A DNA stretch of 64,000 nt. It comes from Paramoeba atlantica (taxonomy: Eukaryota > Discosea). The notes below the pieces were generated by a model. It saw only the letters and a list, made by a program, of their open reading frames with translations. It was not told the origin of the DNA and did not search any database. Shown piece by piece: positions 39,571 through 49,452 of this stretch. Both the position numbers and the translations under genes were made by a program. The DNA is taken from contig CDRNVI010000034.1 of NCBI GenBank assembly GCA_977017575.1, positions 186,001 to 250,000 of the forward strand, in the 5' to 3' direction. Positions within the stretch are counted from its first letter, which is position 1. Every line of letters begins with the position of its first letter.

Positions 39571-40320
39571 CAGTGGTGATCAGCCTCTTTTACCCCCCCT
39601 ACAGGTCTTGTATTTTGTTCGATTTTGGAAATATTTTGTATGGGATTGTTTTTCGACCCAATCGTTCCGAATCCGAGGTCCTTTTCACTCGTGGACACTT
39701 GTATCATTCCTAAACTGAAAAACACTGAGAAACTCGATAATTTTTTAGAGAGTACATTTTTTCCTAAATTGATACATTTTCTGGTGATTCATGACGAAGA
39801 AGCACCAGCCCCTGTATTTACTTTCCTCTGGCGTGCGCCCCGAGATGCGCACGGCACTCGCGATTGAATACGAGCGACTTAAGTCCTATAGGGCAGTTGT
39901 AAAACTTAATAAACTTAACCCCGGGTCTATCATTGAAACTTTTCGTTTTTTTCTGAAGATCAACCAGAAGCGTTTAAGAATATCTTCCGGGACCATCGTA
40001 AGTGTTTACTCTTGGTTAAGGAGGCCAAAGGGCATATGACTAAATACTAGAGATTACTTTGCACCCCTTTTCCGCGTCTTCTGACGTACTTAAAGTAAGA
40101 CCTACACGTACTTTACTACTGTTGTTCATTCGAAACACCCCAAAAAAATGTAATTAACTTTTTTGACCCCTACCTGGCTAGGAGGGGTAGGGGGTCGCTC
40201 GAGTGAAAAGGACCTCGGATTCGGAACGATTGGGTCGAAAAACGATGATCTACCAAATATTTCCAAAATCGGACAAAGTACAAGACCTGTAGGGGGGGTA
40301 AAAGAGGCTGATCACCACTG
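39571..40320. mobile_element. Non-autonomous Tc1/mariner-like element with 121-bp inverted repeats
   Basis: TA at 39569-39570 and 40321-40322. The ends CAGTGGTGATCAGCCTCTTT and complement are inverted over about 121 bp (39571-39691 and 40200-40320), with small differences including a few-base indel. The ends begin CAG like the two other Tc1-type elements here. Between them is a plus-strand frame, 39791-40039, of 82 codons (MTKKHQPLYLLSSG..., RISSGTIVSVYSWLRR) whose end resembles a helix-turn-helix; no catalytic domain is present. Confidence 0.85.
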
Positions 40321-40564
40321 TAGACACTTTTCTTTGTTTTCAGTAAAATAGAGATGTTCCCAAAGAAGGGTATGTAAATAGTGATGTTCCCAAAGAGTTT
40401 GAAGATCACGAAAGCCCAAATAATAAGTATCACCGTTCACTTCACATTTACTGTTGCCGCGCTACACGTAAAATTCCGTTGTTTTATTTCAATAGTGAAT
40501 CGCGCAAGAGCAAACTGTGAGGTATGTGAAACTAATTCAATGATACGTCATTAGTTAATCGTAA

Positions 40565-41878
40565 TCAGATTGACACTGCATCTCGAACATTGGGTACAAT
40601 TCTCACTGCTCGAAAAGGACTATCTTGCCCCGTAATTCGTGATGTATCGTCTCGAATGCCAAAACCTGCAAATTGAGCTCCCACAATCCATGAGCCGATG
40701 ACAGGATGCATACCTTGTAGCGGTTCTTCTTGCAAAAGCTCCTGAAAGATAACCTGTCGATCGTGAAATTGCCCATTAGAGCTCTCGACCGGATGAGACA
40801 CATTTCGCGCAGAGTGCAAGGATACGTTCTCTCCACACCGACCTACAATTGGTTTACGAGCGTATCCACTACGAATGAGTTCAGGTGTGGGCCTCCATGC
40901 GGCGGGAAGCAGATTGGGGTGCCCTGGAAACATTTCCCAGAGGATTACCAAAAGAGCTTTGTTGCTGGTGATAATCTTCCAAAGTGGTTCAATAATTTCC
41001 ATGGCGGGATCGCTCAAAAACATTTCAGAAAGAGAGGGAGCTCCACTCCTTGCACCATTCGTGCTGAGTGAACGAGGTGATTTTATGGCATTCTGCAAAA
41101 TTGTATCCCAGGCCCACATTTTCCATACAATGCGGAGGGGCTCCCCGTCCTCATGGCAGAGTGTAGTATTTGACCCGTTGAGGTTCTTCCACCCCAGCGA
41201 GGATGTCCCAACACATAATTTCGTGGAAACTCCCGCAAGAGATGCGAGTTCTTGCATGAACGTTGCATTATACACTTCTTCCGGGTCGTCATCGACAAGA
41301 AAATGCACAGGTTGTGTAGCAGGAATCTTCATACCTCTCCAGGCACGCACGACGGATTCCTGCAACGACGTCCCGGCGTCGGTTCCAACATTTCCTATAC
41401 CCACAGCTTCACTCCACTTACCTTGGACGCGACCACACTCGAACAAGGTTCCCGCGCTGTCGGCGTTGTACTCTAACAGTTTTACGCAGTCTCGCGTGTG
41501 TGGGGTAGCCGAAGAACTCGAACTCACAGGAAAAGAAACCCCGAAATCGAATCTTCCTGTCAGTGTACGACTGCGGTGCTTCTTCCACGAGTGACGAACG
41601 TGGGCCCAGAAAGTACGAGGAATAGCAAAACGATCCAATAGGGTGTCGGATGCAATTACCTTTTCCGTCGCCGATAGACACATGGCGTGTAGCTCCTCCG
41701 ATGTACGGGTAATTTGGGTACTCAGGTCAGAACTGACACGGTAATAACCACAGGCTGTCTCCACGGCGCGATTTACTCCTACACCATACGTCTCGCCAAA
41801 TATTTGCTCGCTGCGGACCTTGCGGTTGAGGTAGGAAACAGCAGAGGAAGTTTTTGGATGGAAAGGAACGCGCTGCAT
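40565..41878 (-). CDS. Glutathionylspermidine/trypanothione synthetase-like (ATP-grasp) without amidase domain
   Basis: 437 residues from the ATG at 41878 (upstream only GTG). The GSP_synth fold is evident: LLEYNADSAGTLFECGRVQG, VHFLVDDDPEEVYNATFMQE, LRIVWKMWAWD, SNKALLVILWEMFPGHPNLL, GRCGENVSL and MHPVIGSWIVGAQFAGFGIR. These are the ATP, metal and peptide binding segments of the C-terminal synthetase of bacterial GspS and kinetoplastid GspS/TryS, which ligate glutathione to spermidine in making trypanothione. The N-terminal CHAP amidase domain of the bifunctional enzymes is absent. Substrate is inferred from the family. Confidence 0.88.
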   Translation of the reverse strand: MQRVPFHPKTSSAVSYLNRKVRSEQIFGETYGVGVNRAVETACGYYRVSSDLSTQITRTSEELHAMCLSATEKVIASDTLLDRFAIPRTFWAHVRHSWKKHRSRTLTGRFDFGVSFPVSSSSSATPHTRDCVKLLEYNADSAGTLFECGRVQGKWSEAVGIGNVGTDAGTSLQESVVRAWRGMKIPATQPVHFLVDDDPEEVYNATFMQELASLAGVSTKLCVGTSSLGWKNLNGSNTTLCHEDGEPLRIVWKMWAWDTILQNAIKSPRSLSTNGARSGAPSLSEMFLSDPAMEIIEPLWKIITSNKALLVILWEMFPGHPNLLPAAWRPTPELIRSGYARKPIVGRCGENVSLHSARNVSHPVESSNGQFHDRQVIFQELLQEEPLQGMHPVIGSWIVGAQFAGFGIRDDTSRITGQDSPFRAVRIVPNVRDAVSI

Positions 41879-42158
41879 AAGGATAGCAAAAATGTGTTGT
41901 GTTTCATTCACACATAACAGAATATCTTCATTAATTTGAAATAACTTTGTAGTAGTAACTGATTAAACAATATGCAAACCTGTCTAACTCACATACTGAG
42001 CATAATTCTGAAACGCTTCTGAAACCGTGTTTTATTAAATTTAGCCGTTGTTACACTGTAAACGAAGCAATAGTACACCTAAAGGCTCACTTATCCTGTT
42101 TTACACTGTACGACAGCCAACATTGCATCTACGTTTGGGCTATCGTCGACGGGTGACA

Positions 42159-43664
42159 TTACAAGTCCTGAAGCGGCACGACGTGCCCCTTCTCCCCCGT
42201 CGGACGATTGCCCACTTTCCCGGGACCCTCCCGGAGATACTTCACGGTTACACACCTCCCTGCAGCCCACTCCTCGGGGGCCACGAGCACCGCGCGCTCG
42301 GCACCCGCACTATCCGCGTACGCAAACCCCTGACGAACCTTTCGTCGGTCCTCTAGAATCAAATCCGCGCATCTCCCTTTTGCTCGAAGCTGGGTGACCA
42401 CTTTCACAGCCACCTCCCGCATAGACTCATCAAAGGGAATCACCACATCATGGAGAACCCGGGGAAGGGCTGGGAGCTTTTTCTTCTCTTTCAGCAGCTC
42501 CAGAATCACACAGTCGCCAAACCCGAACCCGCAGGCCGGCATCGGGGTGGGAGCCCCGTAGGTCGTGAGGAGCGCATCGTACCGCCCCCCTCCACAGATT
42601 GCCCGGAACTTCCCGGGGCGATCCACGACCTCAAACACTACTCCAGTGTAATACGCTAGGCCGCGAACCACGGAGGGGTCGAACACAACCCAGTCACCTA
42701 AACCATAGGCCTCAAGTAGCTTAAAAAGCCTCTGTACCTCTGCAATTGTGTTCGTGAGTGTTCCTTTTTCGAGCCCATCGTACCCCGGCTGGGATTCGAT
42801 CAGTTGTTGCAGCGCACCCAAATCCGGCAACTCCATCGCCACCAGAAGGGTCTCTATCACCTGCGGGGACAACTCTAACTCCCCCAAACTCGTGACCATC
42901 TCCTCCCTCGTAATCTTATCCCGTTTATCCAACACCACACACACGGAGACGAACCGCTCGTTCGGGACCTCACACGCCTGCAGCAACCCCTGCAGCACCT
43001 GACGGGAGTTTATCCTTACCACCACCTCGTGCGAGGACAGCTGCAGCCTCGACAAGGCCGCACACAGCGCGGCAATCAAATCCGCCTCCGCGCCCACCCC
43101 CTTAACCCCCAGGATATCCGCATTCCACTGGTAGTGCTCCCTTCGCCTTCCCCGGGTAATATCCTCATGGCGCCAGCACTGCGGCAGGCTGAACCATTTC
43201 GCCGGGAGGCTGAGCGCCGGGCCCTTTCCGAGCACCAGCCGCGCGAGGCTCGGGGTCATCTCCGGACGCAGCGCCACGCGGTGGCCGGACTTCGTCACGA
43301 AGTTGTACATTTGCTTGGTGATCTCCTCCCCCCCTTTGCGGAGGTAGAGCTCCTCGGGCTCCAGCACCGGCGCGTCGTACTCTTGGAAGCCGAACCCCGC
43401 GCTGATCTCACGGAACACAGCGAACAGGTAGTTCCGGGTGCGCATCTCCTCCGGGGGGAAGTCGCGACAGCCCTGGACGGGGTCGGTGGAGATGCGGGAG
43501 GGGGCGGACTTCTTTTTGCTCTTTTTGGATAACATGCCCGGGGGCGTAGGCGTAGGGGGCGGCTGCGTAGGTAGTGGTGTGGGATCGGTGGTGTTGTGGT
43601 GCAACGAGAGTGCGGCAAAAAGCCGCGACAGTTTGTAATGGGGGTTCACAGAAAAGGAGTTCAT
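42159..43664 (-). CDS. Histidyl-tRNA synthetase
   Basis: 501 residues from the ATG at 43664. An earlier in-frame ATG at 43769 would add 35 residues encoded by a pyrimidine tract that also contains a CTCTAG acceptor-like site, so the inner start is preferred. Motifs: [52 protein letters not shown] (motif 2), [23 protein letters not shown] and [11 protein letters not shown] (motif 3), then an anticodon-binding domain with [20 protein letters not shown]. It charges tRNA-His. The low-acid N-terminus ([18 protein letters not shown]) might serve mitochondrial import, with a downstream ATG ([10 protein letters not shown]) giving a cytosolic form; that is inference. Confidence 0.95.
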   Translation of the reverse strand: MNSFSVNPHYKLSRLFAALSLHHNTTDPTPLPTQPPPTPTPPGMLSKKSKKKSAPSRISTDPVQGCRDFPPEEMRTRNYLFAVFREISAGFGFQEYDAPVLEPEELYLRKGGEEITKQMYNFVTKSGHRVALRPEMTPSLARLVLGKGPALSLPAKWFSLPQCWRHEDITRGRRREHYQWNADILGVKGVGAEADLIAALCAALSRLQLSSHEVVVRINSRQVLQGLLQACEVPNERFVSVCVVLDKRDKITREEMVTSLGELELSPQVIETLLVAMELPDLGALQQLIESQPGYDGLEKGTLTNTIAEVQRLFKLLEAYGLGDWVVFDPSVVRGLAYYTGVVFEVVDRPGKFRAICGGGRYDALLTTYGAPTPMPACGFGFGDCVILELLKEKKKLPALPRVLHDVVIPFDESMREVAVKVVTQLRAKGRCADLILEDRRKVRQGFAYADSAGAERAVLVAPEEWAAGRCVTVKYLREGPGKVGNRPTGEKGHVVPLQDL

Positions 43665-43719
43665 GCGGGATATTGTGGGGAGAAAAGTGAAGAGAGGGAG
43701 AAGAGGTCTGGAGAAAGGT

Positions 43720-43741
43720 CTAGAGAAAAAAGGAGAAAATT
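43720..43741 (-). promoter_or_regulatory. Candidate trans-splice acceptor of HisRS
   Basis: The minus strand reads TTTTCTCCTTTTTTCTCTAG about 55 nt before the ATG at 43664: an almost pure pyrimidine run ending in AG. If used, the upstream ATG at 43769 is excluded from the mRNA. Confidence 0.4.
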
Positions 43742-43833
43742 TCAAGTCAATGAACTGAACGTTTGTCATGAAAAAATGGTGTCACCTCTTAATATCTTTC
43801 TAATTTCTTACGTTAAACGGCACCGTTCTAGCC

Positions 43834-44061
43834 TTGTTGGATAATTACACGGTGCACAATTGGGCTAAGACAAGCTTTCAAGAGACAGGAATTCCTGTTC
43901 TTCCTTGGCCAGCAAAATCACATCAGCTTATGTTGGTTGAAAATTTATGGTCCATAGTGGACGACTTCAAAAATGGTTTAGCCCCTCGAAATCGTGCAGA
44001 TTTGATCAGTGCGATCGAAGCAGCTTCAAGATCTTCAAATAATACTTTATGCGGCCTCTGA
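43834..44061 (+). pseudogene. Tc1-like transposase C-terminal fragment
   Basis: About 75 open codons on the plus strand: LDNYTVHNWAKTSF (second Asp), GIPVLPWPAKSHQLMLVENLW (Glu block, with SPDLN worn to SHQLM) and a typical Tc1 tail, DLISAIEAASRSSNNTL. 32 residues separate Asp and Glu. The upstream domains are missing. It is distinct from the transposase at 26482-27201. Confidence 0.75.
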
Positions 44062-44619
44062 AAGCGCTATGAAGAGCTTTCGAAAGCGATGCCGTATTGT
44101 GATTGAGAAGACGGCGGTAATTGTAGTTACAATTTTTTTTCGATATTTTCTAGTATTTTAGAAACAGTAGTCAACCCGCTAGCTCCTTCTTACGTGGAGA
44201 TGGAGAGCAAAGCGCCTGTAAATACCCTTGCCCGGGCAGAGGCCACGAAGCAGTACGACACTCTCGCAGCAACACGCGGAATGAAACTCTTCCTGCTAGC
44301 CTTCTCGGAAATGAGACTCTTGCATTTCCACGGAAGTGCGGAGGGTACACCTCGGACAGAGACGGCCTTCTCCGCCATGCTATGGCCCTTGACATCGCCA
44401 TATAGCGTGGCAAAGCCCAAATAATTTCGGCCGGATAATAGTGGGAAATGAGTATCTTGTAGAGAGAATTGAATAAAATTCATCTACATATTACATCTAC
44501 ATGGAAGTGCCTATTTATACACTGTATTTTCACTGTTTTAGTTCACTTTTTTTTCAATACTCGAGAGTAGCGCGGTAGATATGCAATCATCACAATGTAC
44601 ACCACCACAATACAATAGC

Positions 44620-44702
44620 AATGTATAGCAATATTAGGAGTGACAAGAGGGCTCGTTTTAGAAGATAACCAATGAATATTCCTGCCTCCCTCGGAAGATT
44701 AC
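44620..44702. repeat. Dispersed repeat near gene 3' end, copy 1
   Basis: GACAAGAGGGCTCGTTTTAG, then AACCAATGAATATTCC and CTGCCTCCCTCGGAA closely match 50262-50336 in the same orientation. Both copies lie just beyond the stop codon of a minus-strand gene (68 and 67 bp away). Confidence 0.65.
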
Positions 44703-44769
44703 TACCACCGCCATAAGAGTGACTGACTTATTAAGTGGAGGGCACAGTACATTATTTTAATGAGATGGC

Positions 44770-45735
44770 CTACGTTTTCATGCGTGCTCCACGTTGTAAA
44801 GTTTGTCTAATTTCTTCGTTTAACTTGTCATAGGTGTATAGACGATTGTGTATGGGCACGCAAGAGGCACCCCCACTCATAGGCCATTCACTTTCAATGA
44901 TTTGCAGTAAGTACTTCAATGTACACTGGTCCCTTGATGACCGACAGTATCGCTCCGCGTATGTCTTATTCGAATCGGTCTCACTAATAGGCTCTGTACT
45001 TTTACCAAGAGTTGATTCAGCAGGGCCTGACTCTTTTTTAAGAAAGGGAAGATCGGTGTCTTTTCTGAGACGAAACTCAAAGGGTTGATGCAAGTGCATG
45101 CGGGCGGCGGCCAGAGCAGGTTCTAAAAGGTGCCGCGGAATCGTACGAGAAAGAAATGTTCGCTTTCGAGGATCTATGCGGCCCTGTGACTCGTAGAGCG
45201 CTTCTACCACTTGGTACTCCCCAAGTCGTTTTGAAAGTTGTGCGTACTGCTGGTGATATAACTTGGCTAGTGGCCAAAAGGCTTCCTTATTCCACTTACA
45301 TGTCGAGTGAAGTAGTGTGTTGCTTTTCTGGGCGTGCACTTCATTCGAGGTTTTTTGTTGACCGGAAATGGGCTTGTACTCGTTCGGATCCCAATAATGC
45401 CCCCCTCCCCTGCCTAACTCAGGCTCTGTTCCTGCCAAGGATTTACTATCCGGCCGTTTTCGCATAATTTGAACAATAGTGTAAGCGGCGTCATGCACTT
45501 CTTGTAGGTACGCCTCCACAGTAGCTAAGCTAAGGGTTTTGCATGCGGCCTGTTGAGAAGGTACCGTGCTTTCGTTGCACTTGTCTGCTCTGCAATAGTT
45601 GTATCGCGAAGTGGAAAAATCTCGAACATTTTTGAATAATAAGGTGCCGAATCCCGGTGGCACTAGCAGGAGTAAAGTACGTTTGTAACAGGACTGAAGC
45701 GATTGCGTAACACGTACTTGGCAAGACAAGCGCAT
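44770..45735 (-). CDS. Unknown protein with mitochondrial-type N-terminus
   Basis: 321 residues from an ATG. The first 45 residues have Arg, Lys, Ser and Leu but no acidic residue (MRLSCQVRVTQSLQSCYKRT), fitting a mitochondrial presequence. The rest is mainly helical and basic: LATVEAYLQEVHDAAYTIVQ, KEAFWPLAKLYHQQYAQLSK, then RTFLSRTIPRHLLEPALAAA. A mitochondrial ribosomal protein or assembly factor is conceivable, but I recognise no family. Same strand as its neighbours. Confidence 0.65.
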   Translation of the reverse strand: MRLSCQVRVTQSLQSCYKRTLLLLVPPGFGTLLFKNVRDFSTSRYNYCRADKCNESTVPSQQAACKTLSLATVEAYLQEVHDAAYTIVQIMRKRPDSKSLAGTEPELGRGGGHYWDPNEYKPISGQQKTSNEVHAQKSNTLLHSTCKWNKEAFWPLAKLYHQQYAQLSKRLGEYQVVEALYESQGRIDPRKRTFLSRTIPRHLLEPALAAARMHLHQPFEFRLRKDTDLPFLKKESGPAESTLGKSTEPISETDSNKTYAERYCRSSRDQCTLKYLLQIIESEWPMSGGASCVPIHNRLYTYDKLNEEIRQTLQRGARMKT

Positions 45736-46226
45736 GGTAAAAATGTTTCAACGAAACGGTGAAGAAACACGTGTAAATTTATGCATGAAAGTGATACGTG
45801 ATGTGTGCATGCATATTCACCCAAAACTCAGCCCTGTTTTAAAACGGTTTTAGACAGTTCTAAAAGTCTTAAAAAATGTTTAAGGTGTATAAGTTTATAC
45901 ACCTTCTTGGCGTTCAGAATTTTGAAATGCACACATTAACATTACTTTTAGTAAATTTTTCAAGGAGTTTTCTTTTCAGAAAAAAATTTAGCATAAACAT
46001 TTTTTGATGAATGCAGTCGAAAGCATTCTTTTGATTTATGCGAAGCGTTCTTTTGATTTATGTACACACATACTGTACCCCCGTAGTTAGCACACACGTC
46101 ACCCCCCCTAGTTATCTGTGACTTTTTAAAAATAGTAGTTTTAATAATTAAAGTTAAATAGTATAGAGTAAAGCAATTGCAAGAAAAAGAACTCTTTTTC
46201 ACGTTTTCTGACCCTTTTGAAAAATC

Positions 46227-46870
46227 ATGGATCACGCAGAAGGAGAGGAAGATCTAAAAGAGTGTCTCAAGCTTGTTGAACCTGTTCCGGTATCTCACGG
46301 AGATTTGTTTGACATCTTTGCAGCTTCGACGAAACGAGTATACGTGAAGCGCAAAGATGTATTTACTAGACCTTGTTTGACGATCAGTGAGGAAGAATTA
46401 AATTCCAAAATTGAGGGCATTACGGATCGTGTGGGGCGATCCTTAGACACTTTTCTGCACGGGAAACGAATCCTGTGTGGCGTGTCCGTGACGCCAAAAA
46501 AGAGCGAAAAGCGCTACACCTCATCGATCGTCGTGGTCATCTTATTCTAGATGAACGTCCTCGAGCCGTGTACTTTCTCGTGGAAGCAGCTCAGGACCTT
46601 GAAAAACATCTTTCAGAGAATCCTCTGTACGCCCCAGTTCGAGCAAGTGAGGTTCAAGACTTCGTTCTGAGCTTTTGGCGCACATACACGGGAAATCGCT
46701 CTCTCGCATGCGCACAATGGCGAAAGAGTCGTTCTAGTGGCGTTGCGGAAAGTGAGTGTGCTCAGCAGGACGAAGACGCTCCCCAATCCTCCCCAGTAGC
46801 TCCATCCCGTAAACGTCGTAATATTGTGTTCCCGTGTGGGATGCTAATCCCCAAGTGGGACGTACTATAA
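46227..46870 (+). pseudogene. Retroelement ORF1-like sequence, frameshifted
   Basis: Opens at an ATG (MDHAEGEEDLKECLKLVEPV) and reads to GRSLDTFLHGKRILC. Coding quality then moves to the next frame (from about 46475), continuing through ALHLIDRRGHLILDERPRAV, FLVEAAQDLEKHLSENPLYA and SFWRTYTGNRSLACAQWRKS to 46870. One frameshift breaks it. Plus strand, upstream of a second frame and a reverse transcriptase, so it may be the first ORF of the element. No domain identified. Confidence 0.4.
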
Positions 46871-47078
46871 AACGTAGTCGAGTTTTTTTCTGTAAAACAT
46901 GATAAAAAACGTTTACAAATGCCCCATTTATAAATATATTTTCGCAGGATTACGTTGAGATGTACTTTTAATGTGAAGACATTACAACCTATCATGTAAG
47001 CAAGTAAACATAATGTTGGATAAACACGTACATTTCAAATAATCCTAGCCGTAAATTTCAAAGCAAAATTATCGCACT

Positions 47079-47848
47079 ATGACTGATCTGCCCTCTCTGC
47101 TTTCGCTCTCTCGCCTCGGAAAGTTCGTAGCTGAGTGTAAGGCCGGGGACATAATAGCGGTGGCCTGGTCCTCAGATAAGGTTCCCCGCGGAGAATTGTG
47201 GAAAGGGACAGTGAAAACGGTCGGAGACGAGAAGACTACCATGTCCGTAGATTATGGGAAATTCGGAGATCTCGCTTTCCCCCTACCAACGCAAGTGTCC
47301 ACGCTGTTGACAAGCTTCCCGGAGATTCGTACTCCGCTGCGATGGAGAGAGTGGGAGGGCGCGAGACGGGCACATTTGAACCGTTGGAACTGACGACCTA
47401 TGGGATGTTCCTTGATTGCCCCCCCGAAGCGCGTGATCGAAGTTTTGTGGAGCTAGATTTGCATCTGCGCCGCTATTTTGGTATCGGTGCAGCGGAACGG
47501 AATGCCCCGCGGTTCCATCAAGACGAACATAGAAAAAATGATCTCCTACTGGCTTTCCTCGCGTGGTCGCGAAATTCTATGAAAATGGGGATAATGTGGA
47601 AATCGGATTCGAATCTCGCTGTTGGGGATAATATACTGGCAGCTCTCATGGCCTACAAGATACGTGCTCAACGAGGAGATTGCAGAGTGTTTGCGCAGGC
47701 CCTGGAGGAAGCGAAACTCACAGGCGGACTACGCGGTCACTTGGTGGCTGCCATGACAAAAGCAATGGCGAAAAAATCGGACCCAAAAAACGACAGCTCA
47801 GGGCGACCCGCCGGCCCGAGTTACAAACCGCGCGAAAAGAAATTCTGA
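47079..47848 (+). pseudogene. Retroelement gag-like ORF, frameshifted
   Basis: From the ATG at 47079, AECKAGDIIAVAWSSDKVPR then GELWKGTVKTVGDEKTTMSV is a small beta-barrel-like (Tudor/SH3-like) region. At about 47280 coding passes to the next frame: MFLDCPPEARDRSFVELDLH, HRKNDLLLAFLAWSRNSMKM, KIRAQRGDCRVFAQALEEAK, ending in a basic Ser/Lys tail. It is helical and basic, as in gag-type proteins. It precedes the reverse transcriptase on the same strand. Confidence 0.4.
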
Positions 47849-47959
47849 CTAGAGGATTTCTCGAGGGGGACTATACAATATACGATACCTCAGTTTACCC
47901 CTCAATAAGGTGGCTACCCGCCACTCGGACTTGTACTCGGTCTTCTCGGGGAGCCGGAT

Positions 47960-48132
47960 GCAACATGCTCCGGGGGGTTAAAACTTCTGGGGGCGTATAT
48001 AGGCGCCACGGAAGTAGTTGAAGAGGAATGGGTCCTCTCTAAGGTCCCTAAAGTCACAAATTTCTTGAGTAAACTGAAGGACTTGCCCAGACAGTGTGCC
48101 TTCCTCTTCTACGCCTATGAGGGAGCCCCCGG
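47960..48132 (+). pseudogene. Reverse-transcriptase thumb-like fragment, out of order
   Basis: The reading KLLGAYIGATEVVEEEWVLS then LKDLPRQCAFLF resembles the region that normally follows the catalytic palm (compare LGIPVGSPEFC at 48660). Here it lies before the palm, so it is probably from another copy or from rearrangement. It ends at a TAG. Confidence 0.4.
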
Positions 48133-48189
48133 TGGAACTACATAGTTCGTACGCATGAACCGGAGGCAGACCGAACGCCTCAAAAGGCG

Positions 48190-48900
48190 CACTCACGAAG
48201 AAATGGCGGGGGCCAGGGAGATGAAAAAAAAAGCGCTAACACGCGAGCATTTCCCCACGCTTACTCCTTACGTCGAATGGTGCTACACATCGGAAAGTAA
48301 GCTTACCTTTTGGAACACGCGTCATTAAATCTCGTGAGGGTGTCCAGCAAGGATCTCGTGAGGGTGTCCACCCATTGGGCCCTCTTCTTTTCTCGTTGGT
48401 CATGAGGGAAGTCGCCTCAGTAATTCACGCAGCAGCCGCCAAATTAGACCTAAACCTCTGGTACCTGGATGATGGCATTTTGGCTGGCACTTCCTGTGAT
48501 GTGCGACACGCGTTCGACGTTATCGAAAAGAAGGGTCCACAATGGGGCCTACACCTCAACGCTGCCAAATGTGAGATTATTACCCACCCAGCATCTTCTC
48601 ATCGTTCTTCTGTTTTTCCCGATCTCCCTGGCCCTAACAAAAACCTCGAAGGCAATTTTTACTTTCTCGGAATCCCCGTTGGATCGCCAGAGTTTTGCCG
48701 TGAATATCTCGTCAACAAAGCGGTCGAAATGGCAGAAGATTCTCTGGACGCTATAACGCACCTCAAAGACCCCCAGGTTGCCTTATCCCTCATTCGTCAC
48801 TGCATTGGCTTCTGCCAGATGTTTACTCCCTACGAACAACCCCAACATCTGAACTTCGGGATCTCTGTCGGCGCGGTAGACATAGCTGTAAAATTATTAA
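48190..48900 (+). pseudogene. Reverse transcriptase (palm with YLDD), decayed
   Basis: HFPTLTPYVEWCYTS, a one-base frameshift at the TTTT near 48310, then FGTRVIKSREGVQQG followed by a 24-bp in-frame duplication (SREGV again), then PLGPLLFSLVMREV. The catalytic box is LNLWYLDDGILAG with both Asp, then GLHLNAAKCEII, FLGIPVGSPEFC and LKDPQVALSLIRHC. The GVQQGxPLGPLLF and WYLDDG signatures place it among retroelement reverse transcriptases found in protists and algae. The duplication at 48329-48370 breaks motif B. RNase H is not visible. Confidence 0.75.
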
Positions 48901-49027
48901 TATTTTTTTTGTTGAATAATAATTATTATTAAGAATTATTAATAGGGTCTTAGTAGGCAGATAGGGCATAAAAATACGATCGTCAGAATAGTTTACTCCC
49001 TCACATCCTTCTTTCTAATTCCGCTTC

Positions 49028-49300
49028 ATGCCAAGGAAGAATCCTGAAGGGGATCAACTCAGAAAACTTCGGTTCTTGAGAGACCCCAGAAATGACGTTT
49101 TCTGGCTATGTATAAAGTGCAAGAATGAAGGCCAACTTTTTGGACACAAGCGCATAAAAATATCTGCGGAGAACTCCCACTCGGTCCTCATTGAACACGT
49201 GAAGTCTGCCCACAGTAACTCGAGAGAAATTATCACCACCGATGCGCATCTGCAAGAGATTGAGACATTCCGGGTAAACGTGGCGCAAACACATGTATGA
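49028..49300 (+). CDS. Small BED/C2H2-like zinc-finger protein, possible transposon fragment
   Basis: 90 residues from an ATG on the plus strand. VFWLCIKCKNEGQLF is followed by LIEHVKSAHSNS, giving a CxxC and HxxxxH pair about 33 residues apart, similar to the DNA-binding BED finger at the N-terminus of hAT-type transposases. No catalytic part follows. Plus-strand orientation and neighbouring retroelement debris favour a mobile-element origin. Confidence 0.45.
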   Translation: MPRKNPEGDQLRKLRFLRDPRNDVFWLCIKCKNEGQLFGHKRIKISAENSHSVLIEHVKSAHSNSREIITTDAHLQEIETFRVNVAQTHV

Positions 49301-49383
49301 CTTAATGCTGGCTACAGTTTGAGTACAGGTGTCCCAATATTTTTTAATAAAAGCAGTCGAAATGTATCCTAAAAAAATAGATA

Positions 49384-49452
49384 CTGGCCCCCCCCGTTTA
49401 AGCGCACCTCGTTTTCCGTGAAAAGTGCGCTTAAACGGGGGGTTTAAATCAG
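49384..49452. mobile_element. 69-bp TA-flanked inverted-repeat element
   Basis: TA on both sides; CCCCCCGTTTAAGCGCAC at the left is complemented by GTGCGCTTAAACGGGGGG at the right, with only CTCGTTTTCCGTGAAAA between. It is homologous (opposite orientation) to about 3095-3169, including the CGTTTTCCGTGAAAA loop. An almost perfect single hairpin. Confidence 0.75.

Noticed and set aside
44190-44483. 97-codon minus-strand frame beside the Tc1 fragment
   Set aside because: Plus and minus frames overlap with equal quality and neither shows a domain; likely chance.
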